A DNA stretch of 64,000 nt from Salvator merianae (Eukaryota > Chordata > Lepidosauria > Squamata > Teiidae), in NCBI GenBank assembly GCA_003586115.2, contig QVOM02000112.1, positions 106,542,701 to 106,606,700 on the forward strand, in the 5' to 3' direction. The notes under the pieces are model-generated. The model worked only from the letters and a program-made list of their open reading frames with translations, searched no databases and had not been told where the DNA came from. A program made the translations under genes and the position numbers. This document shows, piece after piece, positions 53,968-64,000 of this stretch (its first letter is position 1; each line of letters begins with the position of its first letter).

Positions 53968-55669
53968 TTGCAACTGATGTTCCATAGGCTGCTGGTACTC
54001 CATTGAGTTCATGAGGTGCTCAGAGCTAAAAAAAAAAGCCTTTGGTGTCCCTTCTCAGATTGGAGCCAAAGGTATCTGTGAAGGAAGTTTTTTGCATGCT
54101 TGCTTGTTTGTTTTCATTGTGAGTTACAGTGCTGGAGGCCTGCAGTGAAATTGGAGCATAAGAATCCAGTACATTTCTTTGAATAAAGGATGGAAAAAGC
54201 TGAATTTGATGTTCATGTCTGCACCATAGCTTTTGTTGTCAGGAAGGTCAGACAATGAAATTTGTAATAATTCCATGTTGGAAATAATTCCATGAATAAA
54301 TACATGTTTAATTGGATTTTTAATATTAGTCCTAGCAAAGACAGTTTGATTACATTTTGGAGTTAGATTTAAAATGGTGTTACATCGGTTGCTAATATAA
54401 CTGTAAAATATACGTAAGCAGAAATGTGTGATTTTGTTGTTGTTTTTAGAATTTTCTTTTGCTTTAACTGCATTTGTGAAACACAAAAAGTGACAGACAG
54501 AAAGACAGAATTGTGTCTCCTGTATTTTGTATGAGAGTACTACCAGAGTTCCTGATTTGGAGGTCCAAGAAATAAATTCACACCTAGAATGTAAAGAGCT
54601 AAAATTCTCATCTAAGCATAAGAAAATGTAGATGTTATGTTCACCCATCAAGCCTGTAGAATGAGGAAGAATTTTAAAAGGAGGTTAGGAGATTCCTCCC
54701 AAGGTTCTTCTAAAGACACAGGGCTGTATCTGAAAGCCAAAGGTGGAAAAAACCTTGTCAAGTTTGGGAGTATCCTGTCAGCTATAATTAGAGGTGCCAA
54801 CTGCAGACAAAAAGCAGCTTTGCATGAAACTTCTCCATGGAAACAAAGAAGCTTTGCAAAGAAGGTGTCATAAAGCAAAAAGACCTTCCCCCCACCTTTC
54901 TCCAGAGCTTTGGAGCAACAATTCCCTTAATAAAGAAAGGCATCTTTAGGTAATGAAGGCTTCTCTGCATAGTTAACCAAACAACTGGGTTTGAATTATG
55001 TTCAGTAGCACAAAGGCCTGTATCTGTTTTCTCTTCTCGCAAGCTATGGCAAATACTACCTTTTGGGATAAATATAACATTTTCTTATAATAGGAGGAAG
55101 AGAATTTCACATAATAGATAGAAATTATTGTCACATCTCACTTACTTTTTGAGGTGCTCCATGGCCACTGAAGAAGGTGGCCATTGCTACCACTCTCCAT
55201 GCATGGTAGCAGCAGATGCCTCGTGGGAATTGAGCCATCCCTGTACCAGTGCCATGGCTATCTTAGGCACCTTGCTTTCAGGGCATGATTTCATGATTTC
55301 ACACTCTGCACTGAGGCTCTGCTTGAAGTGGCACCTCTATATTCTAAAATGGAGACATGGAGGATATCATTTTCATTGGTTGATTGGGACATCTTCCCCA
55401 TCTTCCTCAGTGGAGATGTGGCCTGTGTCTTGGGTTAACATCATGTGGGACAGGAGGGATGGAGTGAGGCTCCAAAGTAGCACCTGCCAGTGCACTAAAA
55501 AGGTCACACTCAGAAGCACCAATCCTCTTCTAAAGGAGATTTCTAAGAAGATTGAGAGATATTGTGCAATGCTTCCTGCTGTTGCTCTAGTGGTACCAAG
55601 GCATGATCTGCATGGGAAGGGAAAGAGTGCTGCAGGCTCCTGCCTATCAAGTTCAAAGCCAGGATCTAC
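53968..55669. other. Unassigned non-coding stretch
   Basis: Two longish frames (54124-54651 minus, 55128-55685 plus) have no recognised domain. GCTACCACTCTCCATGCATGGTAGC near 55187 is a small hairpin, and AAAATGGAGACATGG at 55349 repeats a word seen near 40599 and 43966. Confidence 0.35.
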
Positions 55670-55835
55670 CTGGCCATTGCCATGATAAGGGTCCAGCAAG
55701 GCCACCAGCATTCACACTGCGAATGCTGGTAGCCTGCTGATGGTAAGTACTACAGCCATGCAGTATGGATGGTGTCCGTGCTGCGTGGTCTGTACCACAA
55801 TAGAACAGGATAATTACCCTGGCCATGGGATTTTT
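55670..55835. mobile_element. Family A fragment (A16)
   Basis: CACCAGCATTCACACTGCG, AATGCTGGTAGCCTGC and the right-end stem AACAGGATAATTACCC. Both termini are missing. Confidence 0.6.
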
Positions 55836-57537
55836 TTTAAAACATAGCTGTCCCATCCAAAGCTTTGAGTGGTCAGATAAACATAATATAGAGGCTTTAA
55901 TTAACTGCATTTGGCAAAGTGGGGGATGGGGTAGGGTAGGGTAGGGTAGAGGAACAAACCTGCTTTGCTAAAGGAGCCTGGACCTTTGGCTGAAAGACAT
56001 GGGTGGTGGGATGGTCCTTGCAAGGGTGGACTACTGGCATGGTCAGTGCAAAGGCTCCACCTAAAACCCAGATCTGAGGTTGGAAAAGATAGCAGTGATT
56101 CTGTGCATGCTTCAGGTGAATTGGACATGCATTTTGAGGATGGCACATAGACTCAGGCAGTCTGCATCCACATGCAGCTAAAGGACAATCCTCAGTTGCC
56201 CGTGGGTTAGGGCAGGCAAGTGATGGCCAATTCCACCATCCTAAACCCCCAAAGAGATGCAACCTCTGGACACTGGGGAATTCAACCCACCACGTGCCGC
56301 TTTTCAAAGAGTTTGAATATGACCAGACTTCTTACTGTCCTTTGGGTCCATGACCAGAGCTCCAGCCACAATTTGATAACCTGCAGGCAGTGCTTCACCT
56401 GCAGTTTGGTCTGGCAGCCAGGAAAGACTAATCCAGAGCCAGAGCCATCTAGTCAGGCTTTTTATTCTCACCAAAAACAGTGGCACCACTGCCAGCCATG
56501 AGCCAATGCACTGGCACCTCATGCAGAGGCAGGCTTAAAAAAACAAAGATGTGTGAGGGAAAGTGAGGATATCTTCAGGAACCCACACCAAGGCTGTGTC
56601 CAGACATAACAAAAGAGGTGGCTCAGAGAGACACTGTGTGGCCCTCGTGTTCTCAAGCCTTCTCTAATTCACCTTTTCTAGCACAGAATGTTCATGAAAT
56701 GGGTGAGGGACAAACTGTGTATGAACAATCCCACCTTGAAGCAGTCTTTAAGCTGCCTCAGAGGCGCCTCAAAGATGCTTTTTTTTTTTTTTTTTTGCTG
56801 TGTCTGATCACAGCCCAAGACTGCTCCAAACACAGTTGGTCCCTAAATGATCTCCACAGGTATTGAAATTAATTAATAAAGCCACATTCCTGCTACACAT
56901 TTCTGGTCCTTATTTCCCCTTGCATGTTTGAGCCTCAATAGTACCCATTCCAAAAGGTTTTTCCTGTTTTTCCTGCTCTGTGTAGCCGGGCCTTCACATC
57001 TTCTCCTTTCTGTTTTTGCCTTGCACTGGCATGCACCGTGACCTCATTTCCCCACACCCCCTTTGGTGTGATTTCACACACGCATGGTTAGATCCAAAGG
57101 GAATGAGCAGAGCGCCTGGGGTGAAAGGGAATGGAACGATGTGTTAGCCTGAAGGCACATACCCTGGGGGAATAAGACAACCAGCATTGCGTGCCATTGA
57201 CGGGAGAAAGGAATGCTGAAGCATAAAGAAATGCAGAGTATGGGAAAGAGTCATTCAGAGGGATGAGAAGGTGAAGTGCAAAGAGGAGGATGTGGGATCT
57301 GAGCATTGGGAAAGATGACTGGGCAAGATTTGGGAGTTAGAAAGGTGGGAATAGTGAATAAAGTGGTAAGTGCATGGAGATGATAAGGAATCCAGGCACA
57401 GAGGTGTGGCCTGAGAGAGGTTTGTTATATATGTGGAGGTTTGCACTTGCAATTTAAAGGGGTGGAGGAAGCACTTCAAGATTAAGTGATTAAACTCCAT
57501 GAGCATAGCCAACAAGTAATGGCAAATCTGCATTGGC
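55836..57537. other. Unassigned non-coding stretch
   Basis: GGGTAGGGTAGGGTAGGGTAG at 55930-55950 is a pentanucleotide GTAGG run. GGCTGTGTCCAGACAT at 56592 resembles a family D end, with a possible partner ATCACAGCCC at about 56810, but the interior is not palindromic. A run of about 18 T lies at 56780-56797. Confidence 0.4.
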
Positions 57538-57634
57538 TGGCATACTGGACCAGCAAATGTACTAGGGGGTCCCTTTAAACCCCACCAGTGTGTGAAACGG
57601 AGGCTCCTAGTGCACTTGCTGGTCCAATATACCA
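57538..57634. repeat. Inverted repeat of unknown family
   Basis: GGCATACTGGACCAGCAAATG (57538 on, joined with TACTAGG) pairs with CCTAGTGCACTTGCTGGTCC...ATACC ending at 57634. Arms are about 31 bp with few mismatches, spacer about 35 bp. Confidence 0.8.
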
Positions 57635-58230
57635 ACCTGTGTAGAATCACCCTACATTTCATAAAAAGGAGAAGGTTGGGGGAACACCGACTAATAACGT
57701 CTCCATTTCAGTGGATACTGAAGACTAAAATAATGCATTGCTTCTACAGGGGCCCAGCATTTGTGGAGAAGTGGATTTGTGGACCAGATTGTTGGAGGTT
57801 TCCTCCTCCTTTTTTCTTCTCTTCTAAAGGAAAGTAGCAATACAGGATATTTTGATATGCATGGGTAGCACAAAAGAAAAAACAACAACAAATTCCTCCC
57901 CCTGACAATGGTTTGTTAACTATAGTATAGATTCCAATACTAGCCATGTATTTGCGTGTATGAACTGGGTAGACTTCACTCTACTCAAAATGTTCAGGGC
58001 CCCTTCAGTGCATCATCACTACAGCAGAGTTCTTCCATTTAATCTGAAATAGCAAACGTGGTCTGAAAGATGTACAACCATCTGATAATTACAACTTCTG
58101 GTTATAGTTCAGTGATAGAGGAGCTACCTGGAAGGCAGAGGGGTGCAGGTCCAACTTCTAATATCTCCCCAAAAGAAATCATGGCAAACCATTTCTGCAG
58201 CCTTGTCAAGAAAATGTATGGACAGCCAAA
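57635..58230. other. Unassigned non-coding stretch
   Basis: Nothing recognised. Confidence 0.4.
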
Positions 58231-58622
58231 GGGTCATTCTGCCCTTACTAGTAGTCCGGATAATAGAAGGAGAGGCCTACCTTCTACATGATAGTATGAT
58301 TTAAGGGAGGCCCTGGCCCCTGCTAGGACATCCATCTGCACAAATTGGACTGTAGTCTGGACCAGGAATCCCAAAACAGGTCCAGTAGCATGCAAATTGG
58401 TGGTAAACTGGACCCATTTTGGCAACACAATAAGGCACCCTTGGGGGTCTGAGCCTAGGAATATTCATCCCTGGCCATCAGAGCTTTGGGGGGCCACCAC
58501 TGAAGCTCACATGAGCTTTGGAGCCTGGTTCCAGTCCAGAGCAGCCCACCCCTACTTTGGAACGGATTGCTTGATCCAGACTTGCTGATCTGGGTCACTG
58601 TCACATAAGTGCAGAAAGACCC
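58231..58622. mobile_element. Family B element, 392 bp, AAA duplication (B11)
   Basis: From GGGTCATTCTGCCCTTAC to ATAAGTGCAGAAAGACCC, with AAA on both sides. The body has GGCCCTGGCCCCTGCTAGG, CTGGACCCATTTTGGCAAC and CCAGACTTGCTGATCTGGG, collinear with B2 and B10. Confidence 0.9.
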
Positions 58623-58982
58623 AAAGTTTCCTTTCCTTGCTGGTAAGACAGATAGAAGCCAAGCAAACTGGAGCCTGATTATAGAGGGAAGTATTGTCTA
58701 GAAAAAATAAGTTGATTTTTCTTTTTAACACACAGTATGTTATTTTCAAAACCTTTCCATGTAGAAGTATGTTAGCTAATAGAGTAATATTTACAGTTCA
58801 ACCACTGATGACAATATAGTGCTGTACATACAAACACAGAGAGTTATAGTTGTTCTTTGTATAACACAGTTTTGCTTTTACATGGCTGGTAAAATGTGAC
58901 TTCCCTTGGTTAATGCAATCCTAGGAACTTTCAATAATACAGTTCAGTCTCTAAGGCATCACTGACTTTCATTGGAGATTGT
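58623..58982. other. Unassigned non-coding stretch
   Basis: Nothing recognised between B11 and B12. Confidence 0.4.
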
Positions 58983-59429
58983 GGGTCTTTCTGCACTGGT
59001 TCAAAGCAGCCAGGTTCGGACCATGGAAAGGTGTGGTCTAGAACAATGCTGTCTGCAGAACTGCACTGGTCCCGACACTTTGGGGCCAGGCTCCAAGGGC
59101 TAGGTTCTTGCCTCGGAGCCTCTAGGGGATTCCTTTGGTGCACTGTCAAAATCGGTCCCCTGGTACTCCCAAACATGGAAGCGTGTCTTCTGCGTGCCTC
59201 TGTGTTCTGGACCAGGACACGCTGTCCACCAATAGACCCTATTTAAATGGATCTACTGGTGATCTTGATCAAGTACATGATCTGAATCATATTCCGTCCT
59301 TTTTGGATTGAGTGCACCAGCAGGGCGTGGGACCTCCCAGTTCCACACTAAAATGCAGATCGATGAGATCCAGAAACCAGTTACGGGGGGGGTCCTGATC
59401 AGGATTAAAGGTTAAGTGCAGAAAGGGCC
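58983..59429. mobile_element. Family B element, 447 bp (B12)
   Basis: From GGGTCTTTCTGCACTGG to GTTAAGTGCAGAAAGGGCC. Flanks TGT and TGA share two of three bases. Orientation is opposite to B11: GGGGCCAGGCTCCAAGGGC occurs at the left and CAGGGCGTGGGACCTCCC at the right. Confidence 0.85.
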
Positions 59430-60136
59430 TGAGTTTCCTTTCCGCAGTGCCATTGACTTATGCTCCACTCACATGTGTGCTACAGGGCACCCTGCTGGCC
59501 CAGAAACAGGGCATCCACGAATATAAATGCCCCTTAGTCAGTGCAGAATCACCCACAATCTCTGTCTGTCTTTCTGTGTGTATGTGTATGTATGCGCTTG
59601 TATCACTGAAAGAATATGCAGCATGGTCTATACTGGATAGTGTTAAGTTCTGAAAATACAGAAGTGGGAAGGTTTTAATCTACATATTAGCAGAATCAGC
59701 TGTGATTGTGTAATGTCTTAATGATTGGGTTTGTCTTCTGGAATGCAGTCCTAATCTTTAATTCATTATTCCAAGTCCTTTTAAGCCTCCCTCCAATATT
59801 GTTTCATTTCTTTCCAGATACCCAGACCTTTTAAACAAGATAATGGAAATAAAATGCTGTTGACTTTTTATGTTTTGTTTTTTTGTCTTAGTTAAGCTTT
59901 ATTTCCATTTCAAAGCTGAATGTAAATATCAAAACCAGCAATACATCTGCTTTGTCTGTTGCTTTTGCCATGTCATTTCCTGACTGAAATACATGGATGT
60001 GTCAAGGGTCATTAGAGGATAGCAATTCCCTGCCTAAATCTAGTTAATGTGTGTAAATCTGAAATTATTGCTGCATAACAGAGTTTTAAACAAGCCCCAT
60101 TTGTTCTCAGGAATGTTGCGTGTAGCTGAGGTCTAA
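59430..60136. other. Unassigned AT-rich stretch
   Basis: Nothing recognised. Confidence 0.4.
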
Positions 60137-60312
60137 GGCCCTTTCTGCGCTTGTCTGATAGTCTGGAAGAAGCTGTTTCCTATTCCACTTCATTTGCATA
60201 GGACTAGCGCCATTCTGGTCCAGAACCATCCTAAAGGCTCCCTGACCCAGTCTAGTGGTGGACCTGTTTGAAAAGGTCCACAAGCGTACTAACACCATTT
60301 GTTACAGTCTAG

Positions 60313-61889
60313 GGGCGCGGTCGGACATCGTCAATGTAATCCGTATAGAAGAGTACACACAGTGAATTCATCTTCTGGTCGTTCCCACAGTTACAATTTA
60401 ACACGGAGTCAATTCGTACTTGCTCGTTCCCACACTGATATTTCCCGTGCTTGGCAGTACCCTTTCTGCCTCCACCCCTCATCAAATTCTCCTCCCTATG
60501 CAGTCAGCGATTGGCTGCAGTCCCAACGTTCAAACCTTGACGTCACAGGGGCGGGAAAGTCAAGCTCCGTTCTCCTATGTCCCCGCTGCTGCTTCATAAC
60601 ATAGATTCACTTGGCAGCATTACTAGGCATTTGCCATTTGCTCCTCCCTGCAGCCTCTGTCTACCGAAGCAGAACTTAAAAACTACGTTCACTTTAAAAC
60701 TATGAACTTTAAAAAACTAAGCTTTTGAAATGCGCAGTTCTGCTATCCTGCTGGTTCACTTTAACTAAGTTTTTGAAATGCGGAGTTCTGCTATCCTGCT
60801 GATTCACTTTAGCGCAACTGCGCTTTTTAAAAGTAGCGTAAAAGCAGGGGAGGTGCATAACAAAGGGAAGAAGTGGGGAGGGGAATTGGGGGGGCTCTAC
60901 TCTTTTGACAATCAAGTGCTTCTGCATTTTACAGAGATCCTAGCAATCGGGAGCAGTTTATTTTTTGCTTTAAAGAGCAGACGGAATTTAATTTCTTGAA
61001 TGGGGGATAAAGAAAGAGAAAGCACCGCAGCTTAAAAAAATTCATTGGAGGCAATAAAAAACCTCTTCTTCCAACACTCGGGCAAACTTATATTTTTTTT
61101 ATATTTTTTTAAGAAGCGTGGAGCACAGCAGGCGCCGTCTCAACCTCCTCCTCCTTCTCACACATGTCCGTGCGAAGGATTTACAACATCTAAGAAAGCT
61201 TCTTCTCATCCCCCCCCCACGAAGCCCCCCATTTTCATCCTACAACCGCTGACACAGAGCAAGAAGCATAGGGAGGGAGACACACACACGCCCACAAAGT
61301 AGAGGAGAATTGTGATTTTATGATCTTGCTGTTTTCTTTTCCTGTGCTTCGGTGCTACAGCGCTTTTACACAAAAGTGGCTGGCGAGGAAAGAAAGACGG
61401 CGGGCTGCTGATGAAGCCGTAACTTTCCCCACAGCACTGCTGAATAGGAGGAGTGGGCAGAACACAGCGACATGGGGAGAAGGGATGGCAGCTTCTCCTT
61501 TCGTCACGTAGTGGCAGAAGGGAGTACAGGAAGCTGATAAAAAAATTGCCTGTACGTCATGCTAGCTTTCCTGAGAACCATGCCGGCCTCCCTAGCAGAA
61601 CACCCACCCACAACGTCTGTCATTGGATGACACAAAATGGGGATCCCTCCCTCTGCACGTCCACAAAAAATTACGGTCCCTCCCACAGATTCGCTTTCTC
61701 CGTGCCCACAGCAAAAGTAAAGCGCGCTAGCGATCTGGAACGGCTTGAGAATTGATAAAATCCGAAGACAAACTAATGCGCATTTAGCCTATTTAATCCA
61801 TAAAAATTACGGAAAGGCAAGATCATGTCGGGACAGCGGGAACTGAAGACGGCCTGTAAATTGATTATGTGCCGTGTCCGAACGCGGCC
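60313..61889. mobile_element. Family C non-autonomous DNA transposon, 1577 bp, TAG duplication (C2)
   Basis: Left GGGCGCGGTCGGACATC, right GTGTCCGAACGCGGCC, TAG on both sides. Many CpG sites are intact. Shared with C1: AATCCGTATAGAAGAGTAC, GTCAGCGATTGGCTGCAG, GACGTCACAGGGGCGGG, GTCATTGGATGACAC, AGCGCGCTAGCGATCTGG. It has an internal 48-bp tandem duplication (60719-60766 and 60767-60814). No open frame longer than about 100 codons, so no transposase. An internal stretch near 60917-60960 resembles family A sequence (TGCTTCTGCATTTTACAGAG, AATCGGGAGCAG). Confidence 0.92.
60719..60814 (+). repeat. 48-bp tandem duplication within C2
   Basis: The unit with TTTTGAAATGCGCAGTTCTG and TATCCTGCTGGTTCACTTTA occurs twice head to tail with a few substitutions. 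Confidence 0.92.
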
Positions 61890-62275
61890 TAGGTGTTCAC
61901 ACTTCAACTTCTGGTCTGGACAAGGAAAACACCACAGCCACATCCTTGAGCAATTTTCCATTGCTCCTTATTCAAACTCTGAATATCATCTTTGAAATCC
62001 TGATATGGAAGTAGTTCAGCCCGGCCTTCACATACCGGATGAGACGTTGGAATGACAGGGACGGGTACGTGGCATTTGCAACAAATGTATGTTTTGTGTG
62101 GTAAGGACCAGGAAAGGCATATCCATATTGCTAATGGTGCTGGTCTGGAACAGATGGTGTCCTCCCTCAAGATGCAGATGGAAGCTGCCACGCTTGGTCT
62201 GGGACAGGCTGGAACAGATTAGTGATTCTGCTCCAAGGGAGGTAAGTGCAGAATGGCCATAAGTGAAAAAGAGTC

Positions 62276-62815
62276 ATGCCATGTCTCGTCCCCTTTAGCC
62301 TTGAAAGACAGCATTTAAGAGCTGAACTGACTGAAGTACATAAAATCATGCAAGTTGTGGAAAAGGTAGATAGGGAAAAATTATTTTCTCTATCATACAG
62401 CATTAGAACCAAGGGGCACTCTATGAAGCTGATAGGTAGAAGAGTTATCCCCAACAAGGGGAAGTATTTCTTTCACCCAGAGCAACATCAGTCTGTGGAA
62501 TTTACTACTAGAAAAGGTGGTGATAACCAGCAATCAGCCTGGATAGCTTTAAGAAAGCGTTAGACAAATTCATGGGGGGCAGAAGTATCAATGGCTACTA
62601 GAATTGATGCCTAGATACTGCCACCAGGTTGGAGAGACCAGTAGGATGCTTCTAAAGGCTATTTGCAGAGAATCAAGAACAGGTGAAGGTTTCATCTGTC
62701 TTCTGCTTGAGAATGCCCACAAGCTATTTGTGGGCCACTGTGTGAGACAAGATGCTGGAATAGATGGGTCATGGTCTGATCCAGCACGCTCTTCTCATGT
62801 TCTTATGTTCTTATT
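62276..62815 (+). pseudogene. CR1/L3-like LINE, end of RT ORF plus 3' tail
   Basis: The frame 62276-62563 reads FSLERQHLRAELTEVHKIMQ, EKVDREKLFSLSYSIRT and HPEQHQSVEFTTRKGGDNQQ, the conserved C-terminal end of CR1/L3-type ORF2. The 3' tail follows (GATGCCTAGATACTGCC, GAGAATGCCCACAAGC, TTATGTTCTTATGTTCTTA). It is the longest L3 tail here, useful as reference for the others. It begins 17 bp after B13. Confidence 0.85.
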
Positions 62816-63876
62816 TACAACTTCTACCTCTGCTGGTATTTCATGATTTTAATGTGCTAAATAAATAAATGGAAAATAGTGTTAAGTCATGATGAAGCAG
62901 GTTCTGAAAATGTAAAGCTGGCATCGTGTGGAAGGGGCTGAGAAAGTTTGGCTTATCAATTGGAGGTGGATGCACTGAGAATGCCAGATGGACAGTGCTA
63001 AAAGGTTGTAAAGTTAAACAGCAGTGATGACTGGATAAGCTAAGGATGGACCCATACTTTGAGAGATGTTCAAATTCGGCAGAAATTTGTAAAATTGTAA
63101 AATACAAATATTGAGAATTGTGGGGTCTAGCCCAGTCATAGCCTAAGAGGCTGTGTAGGCAACCTTAAGTTCACACAAAAAATATTTGTTTTGTTTCAGA
63201 AAGCGATGACTTTATGTGCCTTCAGATAATAACTTGATAATGTACTGCCATGTGTTCTGTTCTCTAGTGATTTGTGTTTCAATATTTGAAACTAAACAAA
63301 AATGCTGCCATATAACAATTTTAATTTACAGATGAATATTCAAAAGAGTATTCCCAAGGTACTAGAAGATTCCTTATTTCCCTGTCTCTTTCTCCAGGAG
63401 CTATTTGCTCAGATTCTTGAGCAGAGGCTACAGGTATTCTGGTAGCACCTTCCAGATCCTATCTCCCATAATGGAGGCAGATCCTTTATAGCTGTATGTA
63501 AACATTACCTAAAACACTCTACATGCCTCTAGAATCTAATTATCCTTGAAAATTCTAACCCATTCTACAAAAAGGGGTTGTGCCCAGTCATTTGCTTCTA
63601 ACAGGCTTGCAAACTACCAGAAGGCTGCAACTGCAGCAGGAGGAAAACAAAACTGAGAGACTTACTAACAATTAGGCAAGAACTGAGTCCCAGCAGCCTA
63701 AAATACACCTTTCTGAATAATAAATAAATAAATACAGGCATTAGCCCATCGAATGGGAGCTGGCCAGAGTGGTTGTCTTTCAGCTTTTTAACCAGCCTTC
63801 TGGGATTAAAATAGCATGTACTTTGAAAACAGAAAGATAAGAAGAGCTATGCTGATTTATTAAATAGTCTTAGGAA
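62816..63876. other. Unassigned AT-rich stretch
   Basis: Weak L2-like AATAAATAAATGG at 62861 and an AATAAATAAATAAATAC run at 63719. No gene recognised. Confidence 0.4.
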
Positions 63877-64000
63877 TGGTGCTTTTGCACTTCCCATCTT
63901 GGAATGTTTGCAATCAAACATTCCACAGTGGAACAGCCCTCACAGTATGGTGGCCATTCATACTGCGAGGGCTGGAACATCACAGAAACCATGACAACCA
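63877..64000. mobile_element. Family A element, runs off the window end (A17)
   Basis: GGTGCTTTTGCACTTCCC, the stem CATCTTGGAATGTTTGC...CAAACATTCC, GGAACAGCCCTCACAGTATGG and GCGAGGGCTGGAACATC. It is the family A right end read in reverse. The rest lies beyond 64000. Confidence 0.75.

Larger units (their letters stand above)
60137..62259. mobile_element. Family B element with a nested family C insertion, TAA duplication (B13)
   Basis: Left GGCCCTTTCTGCGCTTG, right GAGGTAAGTGCAGAATGGCCA, TAA on both sides. B sequence covers 60137-60312 and resumes at 61890 after element C2. Its right portion includes CTGGTCTGGACAAGG and GGTCTGGGACAGGCTGG. Confidence 0.9.

Noticed and set aside
54124..54651. 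175-codon minus frame
   Set aside because: AT-rich, no domain, and no neighbouring exon or repeat-encoded relationship.
55930..55950. Telomere-like GGGTAGGGTAGGG run
   Set aside because: The unit is GTAGG (5 bp), not TTAGGG, and only four copies occur.

Overview
This window looks like nuclear, non-coding DNA from a vertebrate, most likely a squamate reptile (lizard or gecko grade). The evidence is the retroelement mix: CR1 LINEs ending in the ATTCTATG-type 3' tail, CR1/L3-like tails ending in repeated TTATGTTC, many L2-type tails ending in (AAAT)n, a BovB LINE fragment and a long GATA/TCTA satellite. I see no convincing host exon, tRNA or rRNA in 64 kb. The open reading frames longer than 150 codons are either LINE proteins or frames inside transposons and simple repeats. 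The window reads as intergenic or deep-intron sequence shaped by transposons.

The dominant structure is a dense set of non-autonomous DNA transposons (about 30 copies) with terminal inverted repeats resembling GGGCCTKTTYRCACTT. I call them family A (GGGCCTGTTYGCACTT ends) and family B (GGSCCTTTCTGCACTT ends). A third family, C (ends near GGGCGCGGTCGGACA, about 1.5 kb, two copies), has similar target behaviour. Ten copies have an exact 3-bp target-site duplication that can be read directly, which fits a PIF/Harbinger-like origin. No transposase is present. Several copies are nested: A inside B at 8.2-9.1 kb, A inside an L3 tail at 27.7-28.2 kb, C inside B at 60.1-62.3 kb. Short near-perfect hairpin derivatives occur at 34.4, 40.3 and 24.1 kb.

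Layout. 0-7.3 kb: BovB, L3 and L2 tails, the first A copies and a TTTC microsatellite. 7.8-10.5 kb: nested A/B complex with a GC-rich inverted repeat. 11.8-12.3 kb: L2. 13.1-13.6 kb: an unclassified long inverted repeat. 13.76-16.9 kb: a nearly complete but dead CR1 on the minus strand, with endonuclease and reverse transcriptase carrying a stop, a frameshift and FADD changed to FADN. 17-31 kb: B, C and A elements, L3/L2 tails and AT repeats. 31.3-32.1 kb: half a hAT-like MITE beside an L3 RT fragment broken by an A fragment. 33.8-34.6 kb: young CpG-rich A copy beside a B hairpin. 35.9-37.3 kb: GATA/TCTA satellite with a 78-bp higher-order unit. 38.7-45.9 kb: A, B and hairpin elements. 46-52.4 kb: L2 tails, a hAT MITE with 8-bp duplication and two B copies. 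53-64 kb: more A/B copies, the nested C element and the 3' end of an L3.

Nothing here works together as an operon or pathway. The relationships are parasitic: non-autonomous elements presumably used a transposase supplied elsewhere, and later copies inserted into older ones, giving a readable relative chronology.
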